A stretch of 8,618 bases of DNA from Nocardioidaceae bacterium (GCA_013696015.1 JACCZI010000314.1:1-8618), one strand, 5' to 3'. Positions 1 to 5,512 are shown, counted from the stretch's first letter. Numbers and translations: made by a program. The notes: generated by a model not told the origin, from the sequence alone.

Positions 1-186
1 ATTGACCGTGATCTGGCCCGCACGCAGCTTGGTCCCTGACTCGAGCTGCCGGTCTAGGCAGGCGCTGCCCCGGCTCCCGGCGTCGAGCGGAGGTGCCTCC
101 TGGGTCAGCAGCTGCCATCCGAGCAACGATCCGATGACGAGCAGGAGCACCAGCAGCACCAGCGTCAGCGGCGTCTTGAGGCTCAC
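1..186 (-). CDS. Membrane-anchored LytR C-terminal-domain protein (5' part only)
   Basis: Reading the minus strand from a GTG at 186 gives 62 open codons that run off the left edge. The first residues are MSLKTP, followed by a leucine/valine-rich membrane segment at about residues 7-22. A short extracytoplasmic linker follows, then a conserved-looking stretch with Cys43 and the motif GTKLRAGQITVN. That pattern resembles the beginning of the LytR C-terminal (LytR_C) domain found alone in small actinobacterial membrane proteins, so the product is probably a single-pass envelope protein; its biochemical role is unknown. The start codon overlaps the stop of the upstream gene as GTGA (186-183), which implies translational coupling. 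No Shine-Dalgarno sequence was needed to pick this start: the overlap and the membrane segment decide it. The family call rests on remembered motif similarity and about 20 residues of domain, so it is moderately sure; the membrane anchor is clear. Confidence 0.7.
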   Translation of the reverse strand, partial: MSLKTPLTLVLLVLLLVIGSLLGWQLLTQEAPPLDAGSRGSACLDRQLESGTKLRAGQITVN

Positions 187-491
187 GAGGCGGCTTCCTG
201 TGTGAGCACGAGTACCCGGGCGTGGAGCACCTCCCGCTGGTGCAGCGCCGCCCGCAAGGCCCGGTGCAGGCCGTCTTCGAGGTAGAGCTCGCCGCGCCAA
301 GAGACGACATGGGCGAACAGGTCACCGAAAAAGGTCGACTCCTCGTCAAGCAGCATGGCCAGGTCTAGCTGGTCCTTGGTTGTGACCAAATCGTCGAGCC
401 GCACCTGTTGCGGTGGTACGTCCGCCCACTCGCGCTGAGTCATCCCGTGCGCGGGATAGGGGCGGTCTTCGCCGACCCGCTTGAAGATCAC
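183..491 (-). CDS. Conserved actinobacterial protein, often labelled VapB-family antitoxin
   Basis: This 102-residue protein starts at a GTG (491-489) and begins MIFKRVGEDRPYPAHG. An upstream ATG at 569 is in frame but lies inside the tRNA-Ser gene, so it is rejected. The body is well conserved in style: REWADVPPQQVRLDDLVTTK (residues 20-39), then STFFGDLFAHVVSWRGELYL (52-71), then an EDGLHRALRAAL segment (72-83) and LHARVL (89-94). I recognise it as a family found next to tRNA-Ser and dnaX in many actinobacteria and frequently annotated as a type II toxin-antitoxin VapB-like antitoxin. Nothing resembling a PIN-domain toxin is adjacent; the next gene is a membrane protein coupled by a GTGA overlap. 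The DGLHR segment faintly recalls the DGHHR motif of ParB/sulfiredoxin-type folds, which is speculation. A TAGAAT hexamer ends seven bases before the start, suggesting a leaderless message. Function is best left as unknown. Confidence 0.85.
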   Translation of the reverse strand: MIFKRVGEDRPYPAHGMTQREWADVPPQQVRLDDLVTTKDQLDLAMLLDEESTFFGDLFAHVVSWRGELYLEDGLHRALRAALHQREVLHARVLVLTQEAAS

Positions 492-504
492 CAGACCGAT
501 TCTA
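492..504 (-). promoter_or_regulatory. -10 hexamer TAGAAT, probable leaderless promoter of the VapB-like gene
   Basis: On the minus strand TAGAAT (504-499) is followed by seven bases and then the GTG start at 491. This places the expected transcription start at or beside the start codon. TAnnnT is the usual actinobacterial -10 form. No convincing -35 is seen around 522-527, which is GC-rich. The tRNA-Ser 3' end lies only 26 bases upstream of the hexamer, so read-through from the tRNA is also possible. Confidence 0.5.
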
Positions 505-529
505 GGCTCTGGCGACCCTGGGGCGGCGG

Positions 530-617
530 TGGCGGAGGATAGGGGATTCGAACCCCTGAGGGCTTGCACCCAACACGCTTTCCAAGCGTGCGCACTAGGC
601 CACTATGCGAATCCTCC
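530..617 (-). tRNA. tRNA-Ser (anticodon GGA), CCA encoded
   Basis: The minus-strand 88-mer folds as a class II tRNA. The acceptor stem GGAGGAT (617-611) pairs with ATCCTCC (540-534), followed by discriminator G and an encoded CCA (532-530). The anticodon stem CACGC/GCGTG (590-586 and 578-574) encloses the loop TTGGAAA, giving anticodon GGA at 583-581, which reads UCC and UCU. A long variable arm (TTGGGTGCAAGCCC region) is typical of tRNA-Ser. The T arm AGGGG-TTCGAAT-CCCCT is intact. It is transcribed away from the SRP RNA gene and towards the VapB-like gene. All paired elements match, so this is a firm call. Confidence 0.97.
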
Positions 618-624
618 GCCGAGC

Positions 625-653
625 AGGGTAGCGGGGCTGCCGGCTTGGGCCGA
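625..653 (-). promoter_or_regulatory. Candidate promoter of tRNA-Ser
   Basis: On the minus strand TACCCT (630-625) fits the actinobacterial -10 form and ends seven bases before the mature tRNA 5' end at 617. The -35 position (about 653-648, TCGGCC) is a poor match to TTGACA. The call rests on the position of the -10 relative to the tRNA. This region overlaps the -35 of the divergent SRP RNA promoter. Confidence 0.35.
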
Positions 654-674
654 CGGTGCGCGACCTCCTACGAT
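645..674 (+). promoter_or_regulatory. Candidate promoter of the SRP RNA gene
   Basis: TTGGGC (645-650) and TACGAT (669-674) are separated by 18 bases. The expected transcription start is A682 or G683, directly before the basal helix of the SRP RNA at 684. The position agrees well with the RNA 5' end, which is the main support. The -35 matches only the TTG of the consensus. Confidence 0.55.
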
Positions 675-681
675 GGCTGCC

Positions 682-769
682 AGCCCCTCGCGCGGCGGCA
701 CCCTGCCCAACTCCCCCAGGGCCGGAAGGCAGCAAGGGTCAGCAGGCTCTACCGGGTGCGCGAGGGGTC
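682..769 (+). ncRNA. ffs: Signal recognition particle RNA (small bacterial 4.5S type)
   Basis: The Ffh-binding apical domain is plain: GGGCCGGAAGGCAGCAAGGG (719-738) contains the GGAA tetraloop and the conserved asymmetric internal-loop sequence that Ffh recognises. The basal helix is perfect over ten pairs: CCCCTCGCGC (684-693) with GCGCGAGGGG (758-767). The size (about 88 nt) fits the short SRP RNA lacking the Alu domain that is usual in actinobacteria. With Ffh and FtsY it targets nascent membrane and secreted proteins to the translocon. Location between tRNA-Ser and dnaX is the common actinobacterial arrangement. The exact ends are inferred from the helix and upstream promoter; they could differ by a few bases. 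Confidence 0.95.
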
Positions 770-773
770 CCTT

Positions 774-811
774 GGACGGGATCCGGCCCGGTGTCCACCG
801 GCCAAGGCCGG
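774..811 (+). terminator. Tandem short hairpins after the SRP RNA, possible terminator
   Basis: Two adjacent inverted repeats follow the SRP RNA. The first is GGAC (774-777) with GTCC (793-796), enclosing GGG/CCC (778-780 and 787-789). The second is CCGGC (798-802) with GCCGG (807-811) around a CAAG loop. There is no T-tract, as is common for high-GC actinobacterial terminators. They lie between the end of the RNA and the candidate dnaX promoter, where termination is expected. In GC-rich DNA such short stems also occur by chance. Confidence 0.35.
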
Positions 812-814
812 CAC

Positions 815-844
815 CTGTCGCGTGTCGGTGGCGCTGGTTAGGGT
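815..844 (+). promoter_or_regulatory. Candidate leaderless promoter of dnaX
   Basis: TAGGGT (839-844) is followed by six bases and the GTG start at 851, so the expected transcription start coincides with the first base of dnaX. The hexamer 18 bases upstream, CTGTCG (815-820), shares only T, G and C with TTGACA. An in-frame stop at 839-841 excludes any upstream start. AGGA at 847-850 abuts the GTG and is too close to act as a normal Shine-Dalgarno sequence, which favours the leaderless reading. Confidence 0.5.
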
Positions 845-850
845 TCAGGA

Positions 851-2602
851 GTGGACGCACCGCTCGCCCTGTACCGGCGATACCGCCCGGACACCTTCGC
901 GGAGGTGATCGGACAGGACCACGTCGTCGCTCCGCTGCGGCGGGCTCTGGCCAACAACCGGGTCCACCACGCGTACCTGTTCTCGGGCCCACGAGGCTGC
1001 GGCAAGACCACGAGCGCGCGGATCCTTGCTCGCGCCCTCAACTGCGCGAAGGCGCCCCTAGCCGAGCCGTGCGGGGTGTGCCAGAGCTGCGAGGACCTGG
1101 CCCGCGGCGGCCCCGGCTCCATCGACGTGATCGAGATCGACGCGGCTAGCCACAACGGCGTCGACGACGCACGCGAACTGCGTGAGAAGGCATTCTTCTC
1201 TCCGGTCAGCAGCCGCTACAAGATCTACATCCTCGACGAGGCTCACATGATTACCGCACAGGGCTTCAACGCCCTGCTCAAGCTGGTCGAGGAGCCTCCT
1301 CCGCACGTCAAGTTCGTCTTCGCCACCACCGAACCGGACAAGGTGATCGGCACCATCCGCTCCCGCACCCACCACTACCCGTTCCGCCTGGTTCCGCCAC
1401 GGCTACTTAGCGACTACCTGGCCGACCTGTGCCGGCGTGAGCTGGTGGGCATCGAGTCGACCGCGTTGCCGCTGGTCGTCCGGGCCGGGGGAGGGTCGGT
1501 ACGAGACGCGCTGAGCGTGCTCGACCAGCTGATCGGGGGCGCCGGTGAGGACGGAGTGACGTACGCCCTGACCACCGCGCTGCTCGGATACACACCCGAC
1601 TCCCTCCTCGACGAGGTTGTCGACGCGTTCGCCGCCGGTGACGGGGCGTCTGTCTTCGCCGCCGTCGACAAGGTGATCGAGAGCGGTCAGGAGCCGCGCC
1701 GTTTCGCCGAGGACCTGTTGCAGCGGCTGCGCGACCTCATCATCGTCGCGGCCGTTCCTGATGCTGTCGGCAAGGGCTTGCTCGAGGTGGCCGACGACGC
1801 GGCCGACCGCCTCCAGAACCAGGCGGCGCGTTTCGGCACCGCCGATCTGACCCGCTCCGCCGAGGTCGTCAGCCGTGGCCTGGACGAGATCCGTGGCGCA
1901 ACCGCGCCACGGCTGCTGCTGGAGCTCATCTGCGCCCGGGTGCTGCTGCCCGGCGCAGACTCGAGCAGTGAAGGGGTTCAGGCGCGGCTGGATCGCATCG
2001 AGCGCCGGATGGCCATCGCTGCGTCCACGGTCGCGGCGCCGGATGTGACCGCGACGGCTCTCGACGTCGCCTCTACCGAAGCGGCTGCGGCTCCGGGCCC
2101 GGCAGCGGCGGCCGAGGCGCCACCGCTGCGGGAGGGTCCGGAGCTGATCGACGTGCGCCGGCTGTGGCCGGCCGTGCTCGAGGCCGTGATGCGCCGGCGC
2201 CGGTTTGCCTGGATGGTGCTGAGCCAGAGCGCCAACGTGCAGGCGCTCGACGATCGGACGCTCACCGTCGCACTCGTCAACGGCGGGGCACGCGAGTCGT
2301 TCGTGCGCAACGGCTGCGACGAGGTCCTGCGACAGGCCCTGATCGACGTGCTCGGTGTGGATCGTCGGGTCGAGGTGGTGGTCGACCCGACCGCCGGCTC
2401 GACGACGTCGCGCCAGCCGGCCCCGCCGGCCACGACGGAGCATCCGGTGCCGGTCTCACCCCGCGAGCAGGCGGCCCACCAGTCCGACCGTGCCGTGTCT
2501 CGCGACGACCCGGTGGTCGACGACGCGGCCGGCGACCACCACCAGCTGCTCGCCCGTGAGCTCGGCGCGCAGGTGATCGAGGAGATTCCACACGACACCT
2601 GA
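851..2602 (+). CDS. dnaX: DNA polymerase III subunit gamma/tau
   Basis: This 583-residue clamp-loader ATPase loads the beta sliding clamp and tethers core polymerase at the replication fork. It opens with the family hallmark LALYRRYRPDTFAEVIGQDH. The Walker A motif is GPRGCGKTT (46-54, Lys52). Four zinc-ligand cysteines are at 65, 74, 77 and 80. The Walker B/DEAH motif is LDEAH (128-132), sensor 1 lies around TTEPD (159-163), and the SRT arginine-finger position is Arg172. An Ala/Pro-rich linker (about 393-430) leads to a C-terminal domain with LWPAVLEAVMRRRRFAWMVL (about 437-456). The acidic tail after about residue 510 looks disordered. The GTG at 851 is the only possible start, because an in-frame stop lies ten bases upstream. 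No A-rich or T-rich slippery heptamer is visible, so I see no sign of the Escherichia coli style frameshift that makes a short gamma form. YbaB and recR follow, the classic dnaX neighbourhood. Confidence 0.97.
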   Translation: MDAPLALYRRYRPDTFAEVIGQDHVVAPLRRALANNRVHHAYLFSGPRGCGKTTSARILARALNCAKAPLAEPCGVCQSCEDLARGGPGSIDVIEIDAASHNGVDDARELREKAFFSPVSSRYKIYILDEAHMITAQGFNALLKLVEEPPPHVKFVFATTEPDKVIGTIRSRTHHYPFRLVPPRLLSDYLADLCRRELVGIESTALPLVVRAGGGSVRDALSVLDQLIGGAGEDGVTYALTTALLGYTPDSLLDEVVDAFAAGDGASVFAAVDKVIESGQEPRRFAEDLLQRLRDLIIVAAVPDAVGKGLLEVADDAADRLQNQAARFGTADLTRSAEVVSRGLDEIRGATAPRLLLELICARVLLPGADSSSEGVQARLDRIERRMAIAASTVAAPDVTATALDVASTEAAAAPGPAAAAEAPPLREGPELIDVRRLWPAVLEAVMRRRRFAWMVLSQSANVQALDDRTLTVALVNGGARESFVRNGCDEVLRQALIDVLGVDRRVEVVVDPTAGSTTSRQPAPPATTEHPVPVSPREQAAHQSDRAVSRDDPVVDDAAGDHHQLLARELGAQVIEEIPHDT

Positions 2603-2617
2603 CCAGGCCGAGAGTCG

Positions 2618-2623
2618 TACGCT
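2618..2623 (+). promoter_or_regulatory. Weak candidate -10 upstream of ybaB
   Basis: TACGCT fits TAnnnT, lies 34 bases upstream of the chosen ybaB start, and would give a leader of about 22 bases containing the AGGAG ribosome binding site. No matching -35 is apparent around 2594-2601. The 49-base dnaX-ybaB gap leaves room for a separate promoter, but simple read-through from dnaX is equally likely. Confidence 0.25.
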
Positions 2624-2640
2624 CGTGACGGCAAGGGTGA

Positions 2641-2645
2641 AGGAG
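2641..2645 (+). promoter_or_regulatory. Ribosome binding site deciding the ybaB start
   Basis: AGGAG is placed six bases before the GTG at 2652. Longer in-frame starts at GTG 2625 and GTG 2637 would put this site inside the coding region and have no comparable site of their own, so 2652 is preferred. Confidence 0.75.
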
Positions 2646-2651
2646 ACAACC

Positions 2652-2978
2652 GTGACCGAAGGTGGCATGCCTGACATGTCCGCGCTGCTGGCCCAGGCGC
2701 AGCAGATGCAGGCGTCGCTCATGGCAGCCAAGGACGAGCTGGCGGCCGTTCGGGTGGCTGGCAGCGCCGCCAGTGGCCTGGTCACGGCCACCGTGAGCGG
2801 CACCGGTTCGCTGGTGTCGCTCGACATCAGCCCCGAGGCGCTCGACCCGGACGACACCGAGACGCTCGCCGACATGGTTGTGGCCGCCGTCCACGACGCG
2901 ACGCACAACGCCGAGGCGCTCGCGCAGGAGCGGCTCGGTGGGCTCACCAGCGGCTTCGGCGGCGAGCTCGGTCTCTAG
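2652..2978 (+). CDS. ybaB: YbaB/EbfC family nucleoid-associated protein
   Basis: This 108-residue protein has the YbaB layout. A helical N-terminal part with MSALLAQAQQMQASLMAAKD (residues 9-28) leads to a beta-sheet core with GSAASGLVTATVSGTGSLVS (about 37-56). Then come LDISPEAL and the DDTETLADMVVAAVHDA helix, ending in a Gly-rich tail. Family members form tweezer-like dimers that bind DNA non-specifically. They are nearly always encoded between dnaX and recR, as here, which suggests a role connected with replication or recombination, although the exact function is unsettled. The Gly/Phe-rich C terminus (SGFGGELGL) is shorter than in some actinobacterial relatives. The GTG start is set by AGGAG six bases upstream. 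recR begins 14 bases after the stop, so the two are very probably co-transcribed. Confidence 0.93.
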   Translation: MTEGGMPDMSALLAQAQQMQASLMAAKDELAAVRVAGSAASGLVTATVSGTGSLVSLDISPEALDPDDTETLADMVVAAVHDATHNAEALAQERLGGLTSGFGGELGL

Positions 2979-2992
2979 ACGGGAGCGCCGCG

Positions 2993-3592
2993 ATGTACGA
3001 GGGGGTCGTGCAGGATCTCATTGACGAGCTCGGCAGGCTGCCGGGGGTAGGGCCTAAGAGCGCGCAACGCATCGCGTTCTACCTGCTCGACGCCGACCCG
3101 ATCGACGTCCGCCGGCTGGCACACGTGCTCGTCGAGGTCAAGGACAAGGTCCGGTTCTGCGTCACCTGCGGCAACGTGTCCGAACACGAGCAATGCCGGA
3201 TCTGCCGCGACCCCCGCCGTGACGACGCCGTGATGTGCGTCGTAGAGGAGTCGAAGGACGTCGTAGCGATCGAGCGCACCCGCGAATTTCACGGCCGCTA
3301 CCACGTCCTGGGCGGCGCAATCTCACCGATCGAAGGCATCGGCCCCGATGAGCTACGCGTCAAGGAGCTCATGCGACGGCTCGCGGACAGCGTCGTGACA
3401 GAGGTAATCCTGGCAACGGACCCCAACCTCGAGGGCGAGGCCACCGCCACCTATCTCACCAGGTTGTTGCGCCCGCTGGACCTGCGCGTGACACGCTTGG
3501 CCAGCGGGCTCCCGGTCGGAGGTGACCTCGAGTACGCCGACGAGATCACGCTCGGCCGCGCCTTCGAAGGGAGACGAGCCGTCGATGAGTGA
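2993..3592 (+). CDS. recR: Recombination mediator protein RecR
   Basis: This full-length 199-residue RecR works with RecO (and RecF) to load RecA onto SSB-coated single-stranded DNA at gaps. All family parts are present. The helix-hairpin-helix is at 13-29 with LPGVGPKSAQRIAF. The zinc finger cysteines are 56, 59, 68 and 71 (CVTC and CRIC). The Toprim domain starts at about 79, with VVEE (82-85), and its acidic motif is ATDPNLEGEA (140-149). The C-terminal segment has TRLASGLPVGGDLEYADE, matching the usual VTRLAxGLPVGGDLEYADE ending. The ATG at 2993 has GGGAG seven bases upstream, and homologues begin with the same MYEG. The following gene begins inside the last codons of recR (8-base overlap), which implies coupled translation. 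Confidence 0.98.
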   Translation: MYEGVVQDLIDELGRLPGVGPKSAQRIAFYLLDADPIDVRRLAHVLVEVKDKVRFCVTCGNVSEHEQCRICRDPRRDDAVMCVVEESKDVVAIERTREFHGRYHVLGGAISPIEGIGPDELRVKELMRRLADSVVTEVILATDPNLEGEATATYLTRLLRPLDLRVTRLASGLPVGGDLEYADEITLGRAFEGRRAVDE

Positions 3593-4205
3593 GCACCAGC
3601 CCGTCCCGAAGCCCGCCGATCACGGCCTCGACAGCGACGTGGAGGACCTCGCGCAGGCCGTGGCCGACCAGGTCGAGAGCTTCCTGTTGGCGGTCCGTGA
3701 GATCGCGGCCAGCGGCGACAGCGCCCGAGCCGTACCGCTGCTGCTGCTCGAGGTCAGCCAACTGCTGTTCGCCGGCGCCCGCCTCGGCGTGCAGATCGAC
3801 TTCGTACCGAGCGAGAAGTACGAGCCGGACGCCGGCCCCGACCCCGACCTGGACCGGATGCGTGAGGCGTTGGCGGAACTGCTCGGGCACGTCGACGAGT
3901 ACACCGAGGTGTTCGACCCCTACGAAGAGTCGCCGGAGCTGGTCGCCTCTCTGATCTCCGACGATGTCTCCGCGATCGCCGGCAGTGTCGCGCACGGACT
4001 GCGCCACCACCGGGCGGGGCGCGTCCTCGAGGCGCTGTGGTGGTGGCAGTTCTCCTACGTTGCCTCGTGGGGAGCCGAGGCCAGCGGCGCTCTGCGAGCC
4101 CTGCAGTCGGTGGTCGCGCACGACCGGCTCGACAGCGACACCGAGCGCACCCTCGAGATGGAGCGAGTCGCCGTCGCCGAGGCGGTGGCTCGCGCTGAGG
4201 GCTGA
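3585..4205 (+). CDS. DUF5063 domain protein
   Basis: This 206-residue soluble protein has no signal peptide or membrane segment. It is recognised as the DUF5063 family that commonly follows recR in actinobacteria; no biochemical function is known to me. It is helix-rich and acidic. A first helical block is about 18-70 (DVEDLAQAVADQVESFLLAV, then LLLLEVSQLLFAGARLG). A central acidic, proline-bearing segment covers 75-125 with YTEVFDPYEESPEL, and the most striking motif is ALWWWQFSYVASWG (150-163). The ATG at 3585 is chosen because it starts MSEHQPVP; an upstream in-frame ATG at 3522 would read deep into recR. AAGGGAG (3567-3573) lies 11 bases upstream, a longish spacing, but overlap with the recR stop makes coupling likely. 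Its fixed position beside recR suggests a DNA-metabolism link, which is inference. Confidence 0.88.
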   Translation: MSEHQPVPKPADHGLDSDVEDLAQAVADQVESFLLAVREIAASGDSARAVPLLLLEVSQLLFAGARLGVQIDFVPSEKYEPDAGPDPDLDRMREALAELLGHVDEYTEVFDPYEESPELVASLISDDVSAIAGSVAHGLRHHRAGRVLEALWWWQFSYVASWGAEASGALRALQSVVAHDRLDSDTERTLEMERVAVAEAVARAEG

Positions 4206-4208
4206 CCC

Positions 4209-4228
4209 CCTCGGACCTGAGCCCGAGG
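4209..4228 (+). terminator. Short hairpin after the DUF5063 gene, possible terminator
   Basis: CCTCGG (4209-4214) pairs with CCGAGG (4223-4228) around an 8-base loop, starting four bases after the DUF5063 stop. There is no T-tract. The rest of the 122-base gap to the next gene holds a second loose inverted repeat (CGGAGC 4263-4268, GCTCCG 4288-4293) and no clear promoter. Confidence 0.3.
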
Positions 4229-4327
4229 CAGATGCGTCAGGAGTCTCGGATCGTTGGACGAGCGGAGCAGGCTGATCCGGGACTAGCGCTCCGGAATACG
4301 GCTCGGGACGGCGCTGCTGCACTGTCC

Positions 4328-5389
4328 ATGCTGTTCGATCCGCTAACGCTGCGCGACGTGACCTTCGGCAACCGGGCTTGGGTCTCGCCGATGTGTCAGT
4401 ACTCCGCCGTGGACGGGGTGCCCGGCGATTGGCACTTCGTGCATCTTGGCTCGCGAGCGGTCGGCGGCGCCGGACTGGTGATGGCCGAGGCCAGCGCCGT
4501 CGACGCCGGGGGCCGGATCAGCCCGCAGGACACCGGTCTGTGGAACGACACTCAGCAACACGCATTCGCACGGATCGTCGACTTCATCCACGGGCAGAAC
4601 ACGGTCGCCGGCATCCAGCTTGCACACGCGGGACGCAAGGCGTCGACGTACCGGCCGTGGTCGCCGCGCCGGGGCACCGTCCCCCCAGCCGAGGGTGGGT
4701 GGTCGACGATCGCTCCGACCGGCGATCCGTTCCCCGGCTACGCCGCCCCTCAGGCGATGACGGCTGCGGACATCAGCCAGGTCCGCCGGGCGTTCGCGGC
4801 GGCCGCGCGGCGGGCCGATGCGGCTGGATTCGACGTCGTCGAGATTCACGCGGCTCACGGCTACCTACTGCACGAGTTCCTCTCCCCGCTTTCCAACTCG
4901 CGGACCGATGCGTACGGGGGCGGCTTCGAGGGGCGTTCCCGCCTGCTGCGAGAGGTCGTGGACGACATCCGACAGGTCTGGCCCGGCTCCAAGCCGTTGT
5001 TCGTGCGGTTCTCGGCGACCGACTGGGTCGAGGGCGGCTGGACGGTCGAGGAGACCGGGGACCTGGCCGGCAAGCTCGGTGCCGCCGGCGTCGACCTCGT
5101 CGACATCTCCAGCGGGGGCAACGCCGCCTCGGCGCAGATCCCGGTGGGCCCCGGCTACCAGGTACCGCTGGCTCGGCGGGTGCGGGAGCTCTCCGGCCTG
5201 CCGGTGGCTGCTGTCGGGCTGATCACCGAGGCGGCGCAGGCCGAGGGCATCCTCACGTCGGTTTCGGCGGACGCCGTGATGCTGGCGCGGGCCGCCCTGC
5301 GGGACCCGTACTGGCCACGCCGCGCGGCTTCCGAGCTGGGCATCCGGCTCGACTGGCCACCCCCGTACGAACGCGGCGCCTGGGTCTAA
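4328..5389 (+). CDS. NADH:flavin oxidoreductase, Old Yellow Enzyme family (YqjM/NamA type)
   Basis: This 353-residue FMN-dependent TIM-barrel ene-reductase probably uses NAD(P)H to reduce activated C=C bonds; its natural substrate cannot be told from sequence. The YqjM-type features are present: Cys23 and Tyr25 in SPMCQYSA (the redox-tuning Cys), Gln97 and His100 in QLAHAGRK, and the substrate-binding pair His174/His177 in EIHAAHGYL. The FMN-contacting VRFSATDW segment is also present, as is a C-terminal YERGAWV ending whose Arg349 fits the inter-subunit arginine finger. The ATG at 4328 fits the family N terminus (MLFDPLTLRD) but has no clear Shine-Dalgarno sequence. An in-frame ATG at 4232 would add 32 residues unlike the family and has GAGG only three bases upstream. 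The gene sits between the recR cluster and ask and is probably an insertion relative to the usual order. Composition looks like its neighbours. Confidence 0.95.
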   Translation: MLFDPLTLRDVTFGNRAWVSPMCQYSAVDGVPGDWHFVHLGSRAVGGAGLVMAEASAVDAGGRISPQDTGLWNDTQQHAFARIVDFIHGQNTVAGIQLAHAGRKASTYRPWSPRRGTVPPAEGGWSTIAPTGDPFPGYAAPQAMTAADISQVRRAFAAAARRADAAGFDVVEIHAAHGYLLHEFLSPLSNSRTDAYGGGFEGRSRLLREVVDDIRQVWPGSKPLFVRFSATDWVEGGWTVEETGDLAGKLGAAGVDLVDISSGGNAASAQIPVGPGYQVPLARRVRELSGLPVAAVGLITEAAQAEGILTSVSADAVMLARAALRDPYWPRRAASELGIRLDWPPPYERGAWV

Positions 5390-5395
5390 AGTTTC

Positions 5396-5416
5396 CGTCA
5401 CCGGTACCCCGTGACG
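5396..5416 (+). terminator. Hairpin just after the ene-reductase gene, possible terminator
   Basis: CGTCAC (5396-5401) pairs with GTGACG (5411-5416) around a 9-base loop, seven bases after the stop codon. There is no T-tract. It may act together with the larger stem-loop that follows directly. Confidence 0.35.
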
Positions 5417-5419
5417 ATC

Positions 5420-5459
5420 CGACCTCGCCGCGTCCGGCGCGGATGTGCGGCGCAGGTCG
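5420..5459 (+). promoter_or_regulatory. Long bulged stem-loop upstream of ask
   Basis: CGACCTCGCCGC (5420-5431) pairs with GCGGCG (5447-5452) and AGGTCG (5454-5459), giving 12 pairs with a single bulged C at 5453. The loop contains a further 4-pair stem, TCCG (5433-5436) with CGGA (5440-5443). It ends 11 bases before the candidate ask -10. It could be the terminator of the upstream gene or an operator/attenuating structure for ask; there is no T-tract. The pairing is directly visible, while the function is inference. Confidence 0.45.
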
Positions 5460-5469
5460 ACCCCGCCGA

Positions 5470-5475
5470 TAAACT
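5470..5475 (+). promoter_or_regulatory. Candidate -10 of the ask-asd operon
   Basis: TAAACT fits the TAnnnT consensus and stands out as AT-rich in this region. The expected transcription start is about 5482, giving a leader of about 31 bases that carries the AAGGAG ribosome binding site. The -35 position (about 5446-5452) falls in the 3' arm of the stem-loop and does not resemble TTGACA, so an activator or an alternative sigma factor may be involved, or the call may be wrong. Confidence 0.4.
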
Positions 5476-5512
5476 GCCTACCGCCCTGTTGTCCCTCACA
5501 GCAAGGAGACTC

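Noticed and set aside
492..569. N-terminal extension of the VapB-like protein to an ATG at 569
   Set aside because: It would be translated from inside the tRNA-Ser gene; GTG 491 gives the expected MIFKRVG start.
481..1149. Plus-strand frame spanning the tRNA, SRP RNA and the start of dnaX
   Set aside because: It reads through two structural RNAs on both strands and is not protein-like.
1403..2443. 346-codon open frame antisense to dnaX
   Set aside because: Its protein is Arg/Gly/His-rich without any family motif, and it lies wholly inside a certain gene. Long antisense frames are expected in high-GC coding DNA.
4378..5472. 364-codon frame overlapping the ene-reductase in another phase
   Set aside because: The translation is Arg-rich low-complexity sequence; the +1-shifted frame of a GC-rich gene explains it.
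5390..5512. Lysine (L-box) riboswitch upstream of ask
   Set aside because: The gap is shorter than a full L-box and its hairpins do not form the five-way junction; none of the conserved elements is seen.
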